DNA from: Uloborus plumipes
Lineage: Eukaryota > Arthropoda > Arachnida > Araneae > Uloboridae
DNA: 64,000 bases
Direction: 5' to 3'
NCBI GenBank assembly: GCA_038373865.1
Contig: JAXGGA010001605.1
Coordinates: 1 to 64,000 of the forward strand
Below, in pieces: positions 1-11,028 of this stretch; the stretch's first letter is position 1, and every line of letters starts with the position of its first letter. A program made the translations under genes and the position numbers. The notes below the pieces were generated by a model. The model did no database searches. It was not told the origin of the DNA and saw only the letters and a program-made list of their open reading frames with translations.

Positions 1-56
1 TTATTTCTATAAAATTAGCTGTATTATACTGTAAAAAACATTAATTTTTTACAGTG
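1..56. repeat. Truncated end of a CACTG...CAGTG MITE
   Basis: The first 56 bases match the right ends of the elements at 25813-26162 and 27425-27961: an AT-rich stretch with TATAAAATTAGCTGTATTAT, then ACTGTAAAA, then T-run and terminal ACAGTG. The rest of the element lies left of the window. No coding capacity is visible. Confidence 0.75.
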
Positions 57-275
57 CATGATTACTCCATCTAGTAGCTTAATAATAAATCATATCATCT
101 AATTTAATTTCACCCTTTATAAACATGATTACACGATAGAAAAAAAGTCCGTTGATTTTATTACGAGGCCAATGAGGAACCTGTATCAAATCTATATTGC
201 TTTCTATATTGCAATTCTTGATCGCGCGATCCTTCCAGTAAAATGAGATTTACACTATTATCTGAGTGCAATATT

Positions 276-874
276 GGGTCATTCCATAGTGACTAACGTA
301 ACATTCAGAGCTGATTTTGTAACTGTTTTTACTTGTAACTTAAAGGATAAAAAATATTTTTTAGTTATGCTGGTGGATTTACAATGTACATGGTATCTAT
401 GTATCATTTCTGCTAAGAATTTAAAACAAAATTACTAACAAAAGATATTTTTTCAACCAAAATAGCAGCGTGACTAACGTAACATTTTTGCAACCCTGAA
501 AATTAATGCTCATGTTGTGAGGCAAAAATTTTTCAAAGTTAAGCAAGTGTTAAAAATTGAATGATATATTTGAAAAATGTGTAAAGTTGGCTTTTAAAAA
601 CATAAAACACATTTATTAAATCTTAATTTTTTTTAGTCTTAAGTGTCACTTTTACTCAAGATGGAGTGTGACTAACGTAACCATCGAATAACAAGCAGTA
701 AACACACTACAAACTATTTATTATGGCTAATCTCAGTGATAATTACAATACTTTTTCAATTTTTTTAACTTCTTATGTTGTATGATTTTTATTTATTTAT
801 TTATTTTTTGATACTTTTTTCACTTCGGTATTTTTTTTTCTTCGGCTGAGGTTGACATTTCTATGGAATGACCC
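276..874. mobile_element. 599-bp MITE with GGGTCATTCCATAG inverted ends
   Basis: A perfect 14-bp inverted repeat, GGGTCATTCCATAG at 276-289 and CTATGGAATGACCC at 861-874, bounds the stretch. TATT is directly repeated on both sides (272-275 and 875-878), a possible 4-bp target duplication. Inside, GTGACTAACGTAAC recurs three times in the same orientation near 289, 470 and 668. There is no ORF of note, so this is a non-autonomous DNA element; I cannot name the superfamily. Confidence 0.7.
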
Positions 875-1926
875 TATTCTGTTTTCCGCGCTTGTGAGTG
901 TCACAACATATCCGATGATGATCCCGAGAAAGCCTTATGTATTACAAGCATGTAATACATAAACTTATGTAATATTACAAACAAAAACTGCTCGTTTTAG
1001 GATTGGCAGTACTCCCAGAGTTGTATTAGAGATTTGGGTTAGCTTGTTTTTCCAGCTATGCATAGGCGTCGCAAAGGCAATTTGTTTAATTATTTATATA
1101 TTTTATTTAGATGATAAATCTAAACAATCTTTAAAATGGTGTCTTACTTTTGAAGATTCGAATTCATACTCTTTCCAGTATAAGCACGACTCTCTAAAAT
1201 CCATGTCAATGTGTCTCAATTTTCGGAAGCTTATTATTAAAGTACAAAAAAAGAAGATTTCTTTTTAACAGAAAAGAAAATTCAGACCGTGAATCTAGTT
1301 TTTGTCTAATAGCAAGCACGATAATTTTGAAAATGAGGGGTAAATAATAGAATTTGAGTTTAAGAAAAATAAGGGTGATATGATGTTATAACAGAAAACA
1401 GGTAAGATAAATAATAGATAAAATTATTTTTTAAATCATAATAAAAGAAAAATAATTACTCAAAATAAAAATGTAACATTCAAGACCTTGAACACCATAC
1501 TGAAAATTACATAAAATTTCGACAAAACAGTTATTTCATAGCTAGCATTCATACGGAAAACTCATTTTAGCGGGCTCTCAACCTCAAACATTGATTGCAG
1601 TGCGCTGAATTATATCACCTGGTATTAAAAGTGCTGCCGCTTTGCCAAAGGCGACATTTTTCATTACTGCAGAGTGGGTCTGTTTTCGAAAGCAAACAAG
1701 ACGACGCTTACTTTTTCTTTCGAAACGGTAAAAAAGATTCCCAGCAAATTATTTTCATTAGCAAAAGCTTCTAAGACGTTTTTCTGAGAAATTAGAAAGT
1801 TAAAAAAAAATCGTCACGTTTTGATAATTCGTAAGTAAGAAATAACTTGTTGGAAAGCATATTTTCCTTGGTAGCTTAGAAAATGAAAAACATCAGAAAA
1901 CAAGAAGTTCTGTCAAGAACTAAACG
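875..1926. other. No recognisable feature
   Basis: AT-rich sequence with only short open frames. A 74-codon frame at 1044-1268 has no recognisable motif and I do not call it a gene. Confidence 0.6.
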
Positions 1927-3118
1927 AGCCTACTTTCCCGTACATCGACATCGGCATTCTAGCATCTGATCATTATTCTCTTGATTATCTAAGACTAAAA
2001 ATTATGTCAAACATACCTTTTTAGCACTTGAAGCTGATTTCTAAAAGCAAAATATACCCCTCTCATCAGATGAAATAGACACATAAAAAGTAAATAAATG
2101 AATAAATAAAGTTTTGTCGCACCTTTTAAAGAATGTAACTGTTACAGTTCTTCCGTAGAAAAATTCCTCAATTGTTTTCAAAAAAAAATTAAAAGTACAA
2201 ATACATCAAAACACATTTTATCAAAGAAAGAAAAAAAAAGAAAAAAAGAAAAAAAAAACTCGTCCGTTGATAAAATGTCTCGAATTTCACTTTTAATCCG
2301 TTGCCAGTTGTTAAATATAAATAAAGAATAAAATGCCCTCGTGAATGAAACATTTTTGTTACAAAAAAAAATCGTCTGCCAAAAATAATAATAATAATAA
2401 TAATAAATTCAATAAAACAAATGAATAAATAAACAAAAAATCGTCTGCACAGTCAGTCATTTTTTTTCGGACTGTTTACTCAAAAGTTATTAGGGGTGAC
2501 AGCTTGCTTGAGCGGTTCAATGTTGAACGAAAAATTGTTCAAATCGGAAATGTAAATACGGGAATGAAGTATCCTTGAAAAGTTCTTTCCAACAAAAAAA
2601 AGTTTGTTCAAATCGGACTGTTCATTAAAAAGTTAGTATCGCGGGACCGGTTATTTGAACGGCTCAAAGTTGAACCAAAAATTGTTCAAATCAAAAAATC
2701 AAATATGGGAATGAGCTGTACTCGCCGAGATCTTTCCAACAAAAAAAAGTTTGTCCAAATCGGAATGTTCATTCAAAAGTTATTAGGGGGGGACAGACAG
2801 ACACGACCGACCGACCGACCGACACACAAATTCCCCATCTCAATACCCTACTTTCAAATTTTTAATTTTTCGATATTCATTTTACCTCTTTATTTTTTTA
2901 ACTTGGCGATATTTTTTGGACTTGGCGATATTTTTTTTAACTTGGCGATATTTTTTGGACTTGGCGATATTTTTTTTAACTTGGCGATATTTTTTGGACT
3001 TGGCGATATTTTTTTTAACTTGGCGATATTTTTTGGACTTGGCGATATTTTTTAGATGCATTAAGCCACTTTTAATACTTTTTTCGTCTTGCTTTTATTT
3101 TTAACGGGAAAGTAGGCT
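1927..3118. repeat. Dispersed repeat bounded by a 15-bp inverted repeat
   Basis: AGCCTACTTTCCCGT at 1927-1941 is exactly inverted at 3104-3118. The left ~870 bases recur, diverged and in reverse orientation, at about 29300-30215, including GTACATCGACATCGGCATTC and the GACTGACT/ATCGTCTGC stretch. Between 2447 and 2790 there is an internal near-duplication of about 160 bp (GTTCAAATCGGA, CCAACAAAAAAAAG). No transposase is visible. It may be a non-autonomous DNA element or a composite. Confidence 0.6.
2901..3055 (+). repeat. 39-bp tandem repeat (four composite units)
   Basis: Two alternating half-units of 19 and 20 bp, both starting CTTGGCGATATTTTTT and ending GGA or TTAA, give a 39-bp composite repeated about four times with almost no divergence. 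Because 39 is divisible by three, overlapping frames at 2705-3055 and 2916-3104 stay open through it. Those frames are by-products of the array. Confidence 0.9.
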
Positions 3119-3890
3119 AAAAAGGGCTGAAGAAACGTATCTAATTTTAATAACAGAAATTTCAAGTGCAAATTTAAATATTTGTGTTATATTTCACGCG
3201 TTATATTTTAATGAAAGTTTTTCATAAAAAAGGTTAAAAAGATTTCTTGGATATCCCTCGCTGAATTTCCGTCATGTCAATTTTTTTGTTGGTTTCATCA
3301 TTAATATATTTTTGAAAATCTGTGAAATATTTATAAATGCTGTTACGTAAGTACGTATCTGTCAATTAGGACTGTCGTGTAACATTTTATTAAGACGAAA
3401 TTCGCACTACTGTAAAGATAAATTTAATAAAGGCAAAAAAAGTAAAGAAATATGTGACGCGTTCAATCTCATAAGTAATACATTTTTCTTTTTAGTTTTA
3501 CAAGAGAGCGAAAATAAATTTCACACTCTGCCAACTGATGCTTTAAAAAAAAATTGTTTCCCGTTGAAATGCATTCTGTGTACTACTTGGTTCTTTATTT
3601 TAAATGAATAGTTCTGTCTAATCATTTACGTTTAAAAACTATTTGGCTTGATCTGGTTTTGAGCTAAATTGACGTGATTGAGAATGATTCCTTCCACATC
3701 GCTTTGTTTCACGGTTGCATCGACAAAAAAACTATCTATTTGTATAGAAAATAAATAAAATGTTTGAATTTTGAAATCTTGAATTCAAATTGTTATTTTC
3801 GCAATCACAAATTATGATAGGTGTTGGTGTGTGTAGGTAAGGTAATGGTGTGTATATAGACGCATGCGTGTTTTGGCATGTGCGAAAAAA
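3119..3890. other. No recognisable feature
   Basis: AT-rich sequence without a supported gene, inverted-repeat end or known repeat. Confidence 0.6.
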
Positions 3891-4044
<154 letters not shown>

Positions 4045-4826
4045 CAGGTGACATGGGCACCACTATCAGAAAGGGGCGAGACCTGTGCCATATGAAGTAG
4101 CAGGGGCCGGTGAGCGCCGTAGCGGTGGATCACCGTTCACCCAAATGGTGGCAAGCTCAAAGTCCAATATGAAAACTGAAATATACGGCAACAACGGTCG
4201 AAAATGAAATTGAATAGCTACTCATCATCGCTCAAAAAGAGCCAACACCAAAAGATTATTCCCAAAATGTTACCGTATCTTATTATCTATAGAAATTTAA
4301 TGCTGATTTTTTGCAGCATATATTTTGTAAATTATTTGCTTCCAGTCTGCTTTCCAAGTGTAACAAATAGTCCATTTATCTTAGATTTGTAAGTTCATAA
4401 TACAGTTATGACAAATCTCGACGTACTTAACACATATTTACTGTGTTGCTGAACATAAATTTGATCTAAATACATAAATATCTTATCTCACAAAATTTAT
4501 ACAATTATTTATTCCTTTACAACACTGTATCAAAGTCAAATTATATACCAGACGACATTGCTCGTTATAAAAAGTAGTTGCACCGGTTATAAGTTTATTA
4601 GCCGGGTACCCGGCCCTGCCCGGGTTTCGGCCGGCTACGGTGTTTTAGTGACACTCGTTCATGAATTTTTCAATATTAAAGTGCATATCTATACACACAA
4701 TGGCTACTTCTGTAAACAATGGCATTTTTTTCTGTCTGGACAAACTAAAAAACTGTATTACCCACCTTAAATACAAATGCAAGCTACAAATAATGTTTAG
4801 GTAAATCGGAAATTTTATAAGCTTGG
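4045..4826. other. No supported gene; GC-rich patch near 4600
   Basis: Mostly AT-rich. A short GC-rich patch at about 4597-4640 contains CCGGGTACCCGG and GCCCGGG, reminiscent of the hairpin end of the Helitron family at 35016, but no CTRR-T terminus follows, so I do not call an element. Confidence 0.4.
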
Positions 4827-4828
4827 TA

Positions 4829-5720
4829 CAGGGTGCGGCGGAGAAACTTGCAGACTTGAAAAGTCAACTAAGGGAAAAGTACATCATGTATCAGTTTACT
4901 ACTTTTTATAAGATATGGTACCTATTCTGAATTTTTATATTACTTAGATTTAAAAACTACATCGGGAAAAATGACGGCCCCTGTTAATGATGCACTCATG
5001 TACCCTAGATTTGTTGCACTCTTTCGAGCATATCGACTGATGGGATGTTGGTGACAGCAAGCCGGATGATCCAGGCGTTGCAGGGTGCGTGGCTTGTCGT
5101 TGTAAACGATCGTTTTGAGATACCCTCATAAAAAATAGTCACAGAGTGTCAAATCGGAAGAGAGGGCCGGCCACGGTACGTCACCTTGCAAGGAGACGTT
5201 ATCACTCAACTGGTGAACCACAGCAAGTTTGTAGGGATGAAACTGGAGTTCGTTGTGAAGAATTCGTCAGAGTGTCCAATCAAAAATCCCCAAAGCAGCA
5301 GCGTGTTTAAGCGCCGAACGCCTGGGAGAGCGCAAAAACGACTCCCTCACTTTTTCGACGTTTTCTAAGGTTCTGGAAATCCGTTGACCTCCTGGGCCTC
5401 TGTTTGCCACACTCTCACTTTCCCTGAATGTTCTCACCCACAAAACAGTCGATTCCCAGCCAGGAATGGGAACAACGGGCTGAATTTTGAACCGAGTTCG
5501 GAAGGCACGTTGAGTGGCGACCACCGAAAGATTATTTCAAAAGTAAGATTCGGCGGCGAACGCTCGTTGCTCCTTTGTGCAACGCATGGCGACAACTGAA
5601 CTATGAGATAACAAAACTTCAGGACCTTCTTTTTCAAATGAGACTCTTCCCACTCCTTTCTGACCACTCCTTGCTAATTAGCGTCCAATTAAAATCAGCA
5701 AGTTTCTCTGTCGCACCCTG
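4829..5720 (-). mobile_element. Decayed mariner-like element, 892 bp
   Basis: Terminal inverted repeats of about 24 bp start CAGGGTGCG on each side (4829 onward; ends at 5720), differing at two or three positions. Both are flanked by TA (4827-4828 and 5721-5722), the duplicated target of Tc1/mariner (IS630-type) elements. At 892 bp it is shorter than an autonomous copy (about 1.3 kb), because the middle of the transposase is missing. The minus strand carries the transposase remnants listed separately. Confidence 0.85.
4990..5667 (-). pseudogene. Mariner-like transposase, frameshifted and deleted
   Basis: On the minus strand a 5667-5434 frame gives the N-terminal part (starts MVRKEW). A second frame (5524-5267) contains an SRTLENVEKVRESFLRSPRR stretch, which matches the helix-turn-helix linker region of mariner-type transposases. 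Further along, at about 5180-4990, comes a WPALSSDLTLCDYFL-type block, the usual catalytic C-terminal SPDLTPxDFFLWGYLK motif, here broken by stops. The core between these blocks, with the first two catalytic aspartates, is absent. The gene cannot be functional. The family call is from remembered motifs, not an alignment. Confidence 0.75.
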
Positions 5721-5722
5721 TA

Positions 5723-6404
5723 AAATCAATCGCACTGGAGTCAAGTATTTCCAAACATTACACATAAAATAAGTCCCATCATTAGTTTATATCCTTGTGA
5801 TTACATTGTTAATAACATCTTATGTACCTAACTTAGAAATTTTTTGACTATAAACATTTTCTGTTCACTAACTGTTGCCCAAATCAATTATCTTTTTATT
5901 TAGTCTCGTTAGCGGTTATTGGCATAGATGAATCTAAAAATCCTAAAAAAGCAATAAATTTCATAGTTACTCCAGAGAAGCCTTGGTTCACATTTTCATT
6001 ATGATCACCATTAATATTGTTGTTACCAGGTAACAAATTTTTGCAACAATGGACTGAAAATTTAATCATTTAATGGGGAAACTATATGAAATTTACTATT
6101 TTTCATTATAACTTTTTTAAACTAAACTTTTTAGAAATAAATTATAGCTTATCCTGCTCCCTGTTACTGCAACTATCTACGGTGAAAAAATGGTTAAAAT
6201 CGGTTCAGTAGTTTTGAAGTCTACCCCGGACATACGCATACAAAAGTAGTCTTTTATGTACATAGATTTGCTGTAAAGTTTTATGATTGCATTAAAATTC
6301 ATCATAATATATTATTAACTATATATCGAAACTAGTTCAACTGCTTACCTCGGGGAACAAGTGTGAATAACAAAATTTTATATAACATTTTGTAAGCTTC
6401 TGCG
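5723..6404. other. Non-coding; possible old retroelement tail near 6180
   Basis: No gene. At 6180-6250 the wording GGTTAAAATCGGTTCAGTAG followed by CCGGACATACGCATACAAAA resembles the 3' tails of degraded arthropod repeats. I cannot assign a family. Confidence 0.4.
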
Positions 6405-7009
6405 CGAATTTAAGGGTATACGCTCAAAATATCGCGGCCGAAATATCGTGGGCCAAAATGTCACTGGGAAAAAATGTCGTGGGCCAAAATGTCGCGGCTC
6501 ATAGGAAGCGTTCAGACGATTCGCCACAGCATCGATAAAGCAAAGCAATTGAACTTTTTATTTTCATTATGTGAGTGATTTATATCAAGAGGTAATGCAA
6601 GTATTCAGACAACATTTTGGTTGTAGAATGGTCTTAAAGGGCGAGATACTTATTCATTTATGGCGTTAATTCAGCTCAGACATGGCACTGTACCTTCGCT
6701 ACAATCAGTATTTAAATGTGGAGTTGAATATGATACCATTTTTCCTCTTGACATTTCACCTCCCCTTCCACCACCCAGTTGTTACAAAGAAAGCAATAAT
6801 TCCATGAACGAGCGTGCCCTGTTCTATTCTCCAATGCGTCCCTAATTTGATTTCAAACGTCTCCAACCTACTCTTAAAGAAAATGTTCTAGAAGAAAACT
6901 GTCGGCTGCGTGGTGATTAAACGGTGTTCCGTTTTTGCAAAAGGGGGAAAAAAGCCTTTACAGCAAATTTATTTGTTTAATTTCTTTGTGTGATAAAAAA
7001 AAGAAATAA

Positions 7010-7350
7010 TTCTAAATATAGTTTTAAAAAACTAAAAAATACGCTATTAGAGTAAATCAAACTCAAAAGAAGATTTTCAAAACTGTTGAATATCCCGCTA
7101 AGATTGCTTGCACTTATAATATGCATTTTGTGGACGATCAATGCCAAACTCAGAATTAATAGCAAATGCACTTATTATGCATCAATATGAAATATAGTTT
7201 AGCCTTTAGTATTAATAAAGGTAGTATTAATATATATTACTTTTACGTTTGTAGAGATCGTGAATTTTATCTTTTATTCAGAGTTACATGCATACAAACA
7301 AACAAACAAACAAACCCAACTGTGAAACTAAAAGAAGCGTATTAAAAAGG
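7010..7350 (+). repeat. Dispersed repeat shared with 30890-31570
   Basis: Contains AAAACTAAAAAATACGCT, AGTTTAGCCTTTAGTATTAAT, GTGAATTTTATCTTTTATTC and a (CAAA)n run ending in GAAGCGTATTAAAAAGG. All recur at 30890-31570. It lies inside the foldback element at 6415-8103, while the 30.9-kb copies lack foldback arms, so it is probably an independent older repeat. Confidence 0.65.
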
Positions 7351-7644
7351 AAGAAATTTAGCGTCCTTGGGGCCTAAGTACAGCCCCGAAAATACTATAT
7401 CATTACTTCGGTACTGAAATAATTTAAGCTTTAGAAAAAATCAATTTAGGTACATTTTTTTAATAAATTAAGCTAATTTTCTAAACTGCTACGTTTAAAA
7501 AAAGTTACTAAACAGGTGTGTTTATCATATCGTGATAAGCTTATTAGTAAAATTGAGCTACATAATTAAGCTGCATATTGAATTTGTGAATTACTGGCTA
7601 CATTAAATCTGTACTATGCACTTAGCGTAATTTTGGAACTGGTA

Positions 7645-8097
7645 TATTTTGGACTGGTGACATTTTGGACCGGTGGCATTTCGAACCGGCGACATTTTGG
7701 GCAGGCGACATTTTGGGCAGGCGACATTTTGGGTAGGCGACATTTTGGCCAGGCGACATTTTTGATCGGCGACATTTTGGGCAGGCGACATTCTGGAACG
7801 GCGACATTTTGGCCAGGCGACGTTTTGGCCAGGCGACATTTTTGACCGGCGACATTTTGGGCAGGCGACATTTTTGACCGGCGACATTTTGGGCAGGCGA
7901 CATTTTTGACCTGCGACATTTTGGCTCGGCGACATTTTTGACCTTCGACATTTTGGCTCGGAGACATTTTGGGCACGCGACATTTTGGACCGGCGATATT
8001 TTGGGCACGCGACATTTTGACCCGCGACATTTTTGGCACGCGACATTTTGGCCCGCAACATTTTGGCCCGCGACATTTCGGCCGCGACATTTTGACC
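7645..8097 (-). repeat. Degenerate ~16-bp tandem array, right foldback arm
   Basis: About 29 units of 14-17 bp with a GCGACATTTTGG core and a variable GCAG, CCAG, ACCG or CTCG linker. In the middle, alternating units (TTTTTGACC and TTTTGGGCA) form a ~32-bp dimer. The units stay open in several frames, giving Lys/Cys/Arg/Pro-rich frames of 157-166 codons on the minus strand (7603-8122) that are artefacts of the array. Confidence 0.9.
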
Positions 8098-8113
8098 CCA
8101 AACCGAATTTAAG

Positions 8114-9383
8114 AGTTATCAAAACCCTTTAGAGACCTTCAAAACCTTTTCCTTTATGAGGAAATAAAAATAAATATTGTATTGAACTCATTGACTAAAA
8201 ATTGCACCTCCAGCAGCTATTGCAAAAATAAAACCACCTTCTCAAAGTAAATTTCATGCTCTCGAAAGTAAAATATATTTTGGATATTAAACGCAAACTG
8301 AAAGAACGCACCTAGAATCCAAGATGGCGGCACGAATTTTTCTTACGGCTGGCGCTGCTTTGAAAAGTAGCATTGCCATGCTTCTTTAAGCATAATTACG
8401 TATAAAACTTGTTCTTTGATTGAAAAAAGAGATAGCAGCAGAATCATGTTCTGAAAAATCTGTTGAAACCTTGACTGGCCTCTGTTATCGAAAAACGCCG
8501 ATTTCAATGTTTGAAACAAAAGACTTAATTTCTGCCAAACTAAAACGCCAATATGATTTGATATGTTATCATTTGAAAGCTAATGATATTCGCTAGTTTT
8601 TAGTAGATTTGACCGATTATAGTTCAAATGATTATTTTTGAAAACGGCGATTGCAGATTTCGACACCGGTTCAATTTTGAGTACTTCCAATGTTTCATAG
8701 CCTGTAACCTGCTGTAAAGTTCAACTATCATGAAAAAAGTCTTAAGTTAAATAATTTTAACTGTTCTTTTAAAATAAGTACTTACTTTGTGTGTGGATTT
8801 GCTGAAATTTTAGAAATTGGTCTTTTTCTGCGAAATTTAATTTCTGAATGATTTTCTTAAGTTCTACCACAATTCAAAAATGGATAGAATAGAACAAGGT
8901 TAAGGGTGATTTTATGCTCTTCTTGGGTTTTTCTTTCACTCCCCTTTTTTAGCAGATGAGGAAAAATTCACCCTGTATACAAGGACTTAAAAATGTTCCT
9001 CAATCTTGTTCCTCAATCTTTCCTCTATTGTTCCTCTATTCTTCTGCTTGCATTTCCTCTTTATCATTAACATTGTCGTTTTTAAATCCTTAACTTATGA
9101 AAGTTAACGAAAGTACAAAAACTTTTAATGGTTTTTGGAATATTTTTATATAAATGCAACTAAAATAGTACCGTAAGTGACATGATCATATTATACAAAT
9201 GGAGCCATTTCATGCCGTAATCGTTACAAAATATTCAAATGCAAAAATTCAATCCCAACTACTAAGGCGTGACGTAAGACAAATGACAATAAAGCTTTTT
9301 TATATCTTCTAACAAAATTAATTAATGCTGAAAAATAATATGGAATTGCCCACTTAACTGTGCAATTTCCTACGATCACAAAG
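8114..9383. other. No recognisable feature
   Basis: AT-rich, with only short frames and no inverted-repeat ends found. A pyrimidine-rich stretch with repeated TTCCTC lies near 8995-9065. Confidence 0.5.
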
Positions 9384-9925
9384 TACCATAAAATGGGGTT
9401 AATCGGAACACTTTTTTGCTTTAATTGTAAAAAAAGCAGTTGGGAGATTTTTTTTATTTGATTTTTTGGGTAAAAACTTCGGTCTTGCTTTGCTTTTGAT
9501 ATTCTAAGCAAAGACAAAAGATTTCGAACAGTTATTATTTATGTATATAGGAATTTAGGGGTGTTCCGAATCAACCCGCTGATAGGGGTCAATCGGAACA
9601 CATGTTAAAATTTTTATTATTTTTTTTTTCAATTTAACCTGTAATAGTTCTCACAAACATGAGTAATATCGATGGGGAAGAATAAGAACAGATAATTATC
9701 GTCAAATAAAAATTTATTTTCTGTACCAGTAAACGTTTATGATTTGTCAAAATTTAAAATGATTTTGAACTTATGAAAAATTAAAATTAATTGTATAGTC
9801 CAGTCAAATTAGGCGAAATTAAAAAAGAATCTCGGAATGTGAGATAACAAGCTATAAACTCGTAGAAACTTGCATTTCGACATCCTAAACGGGGTCTCAA
9901 AACCTACATGCGGAAGGGTGTGTGT

Positions 9926-10200
9926 AGGGTGGGGCGAAAAATAAAAAGTTTTTGAGATCAACTTCTAATAGTTGCCAAAAGTTGTCTTTGGTGATATTTA
10001 GCTTTTGTGCAAAATTTGAGAAAAATCGGTTAATATCTTCAGGGGGCGCTGCGATCGCAAAGTTTTACCATAGCTTTATTATGGATTTTATGGTTAAAAT
10101 ATCAAAAAGAATGCCTTTAGCTAGTCTCTTTGTGTTTTTTTTTTACTCAAAAGATTGTTTCATGCATTAAAAGCATATGAAATGACTCACAAACATTATT
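9926..10200 (+). repeat. Foldback arm B (partner 16575-16838)
   Basis: GGGGCGAAAAATAAAAAGTT through TTGCCAAAAGTTGTCTTTGG and GGGGGCGCTGCGATCGCAAA is repeated in inverted orientation at 16575-16838. With the gypsy insertion removed, the arms would be separated by only about 115 bases, giving a long hairpin inside the inner transposon. Confidence 0.8.
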
Positions 10201-10206
10201 TTATAT

Positions 10207-10796
10207 TGTAACGAGTCCGTAGCACCTTCAACTTTCTTCAAATGAGCATTCCAATCTTGAGGAAGTAACTATAAATTTATTTACAAGTATTTACACTATT
10301 TACAATAAGAGCAGAAAACAATTGCTAAACATCAGCAATTAGGCAGCAAACACTATACTGTACTCTCAACAGTAATTCAGCACCACGTATCTAACGTGAA
10401 CAGTAATTAAGCAATTACAAAAGCAAAACAAACATTCGCCCAAGCGAATAGCGAATAAAACGAGTCACCAGAATCAAATCTGAAAACAACTGACTGACTT
10501 GTGTTCAAGGCCAGCTTTTTATACACTCAAGGACATTTCTAGCAAAATCTGGAGTATTCCAATTCATTCATGAAATTTCTAAAAAGAAGAAAAAAAAACA
10601 CACTCAGCGGGGAAAATGTCTTCACGCTTATCAAATGTAGGGCAAGTAGTAAAACTACAAAACGTTACAGGGCCGGTATACCAGTGATAAAAGTGATATC
10701 TTCAGATACCTTTGCAACATGACGTCAGATAAAACCAAAACTAATGAAAATGATGCAAGGCAGGAAAAACAACAACTATTTACAAGATTTGTAACA
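10207..10796 (-). repeat. 3' LTR of the first gypsy element
   Basis: 590 bp, starting TGTAACGAGTCCGTAGCACC and ending TTTGTAACA on the plus strand. It aligns with 15863-16475 with scattered substitutions and indels, for example an extra TAGCGAATA-type segment at about 10448. Confidence 0.95.
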
Positions 10797-10812
10797 TTGC
10801 CTCCTTCCCAAG
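10797..10812 (-). other. Polypurine tract, first gypsy element
   Basis: On the minus strand GGGAAGGAGGCAA directly abuts the 3' LTR. This purine run is the expected plus-strand primer. Confidence 0.8.
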
Positions 10813-11028
10813 GACTGCACGTCCCGGGCAGTACAATCCCCAGAAAGGAAGCAAGGGAAAACTTACAGATACACACATTACAGGATGACCAATCATAAAC
10901 ATGATAAACAATAACAATGAGAACATGAAAGAAACACTAACATTGATAAAGTCATATTACAGACAATTAAAGGCAAAAGTTATTTACAAAATTTACAAAC
11001 AAATTACCATGGTAGCTTTAGATTTATT

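Larger units (their letters stand above)
6415..8103. mobile_element. Foldback element with tandem-repeat arms and 10-bp TSD
   Basis: The direct repeat CGAATTTAAG at 6405-6414 and 8104-8113 is perfect and reads as a 10-bp target duplication. Just inside, both ends carry the same sequence in inverted orientation (TCAAAATATCGCGGCCGAAA on the left; its near complement on the right). The arms are arrays of a ~16-bp unit, GGCCAAAATGTCGCG-like on the left (about 5 units, 6424-6501) and inverted on the right (about 29 units, 7645-8097). A 9-10-bp duplication and tandem-repeat arms are properties of foldback (FB-type) elements and the Mutator-like superfamily. The interior, 6502-7640, has no transposase, so this copy is non-autonomous. 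Confidence 0.8.

Noticed and set aside
2705..3104. Two frames with repeated NLAIFFGLGDIF-type units
   Set aside because: Created by the 39-bp tandem being divisible by three; no surrounding gene structure.
4597..4640. Helitron end in the GC-rich CCGGGTACCCGG patch
   Set aside because: No CTRR-T terminus and no TC start found.
7645..8097. Array read as a CRISPR
   Set aside because: Units are ~16 bp, contiguous and degenerate, with no spacers, and belong to a foldback arm in a eukaryotic sequence.
7603..8122. Long overlapping minus-strand frames of 157-166 codons
   Set aside because: Low-complexity readings of the ~16-bp array in all frames; no protein family and no start context.
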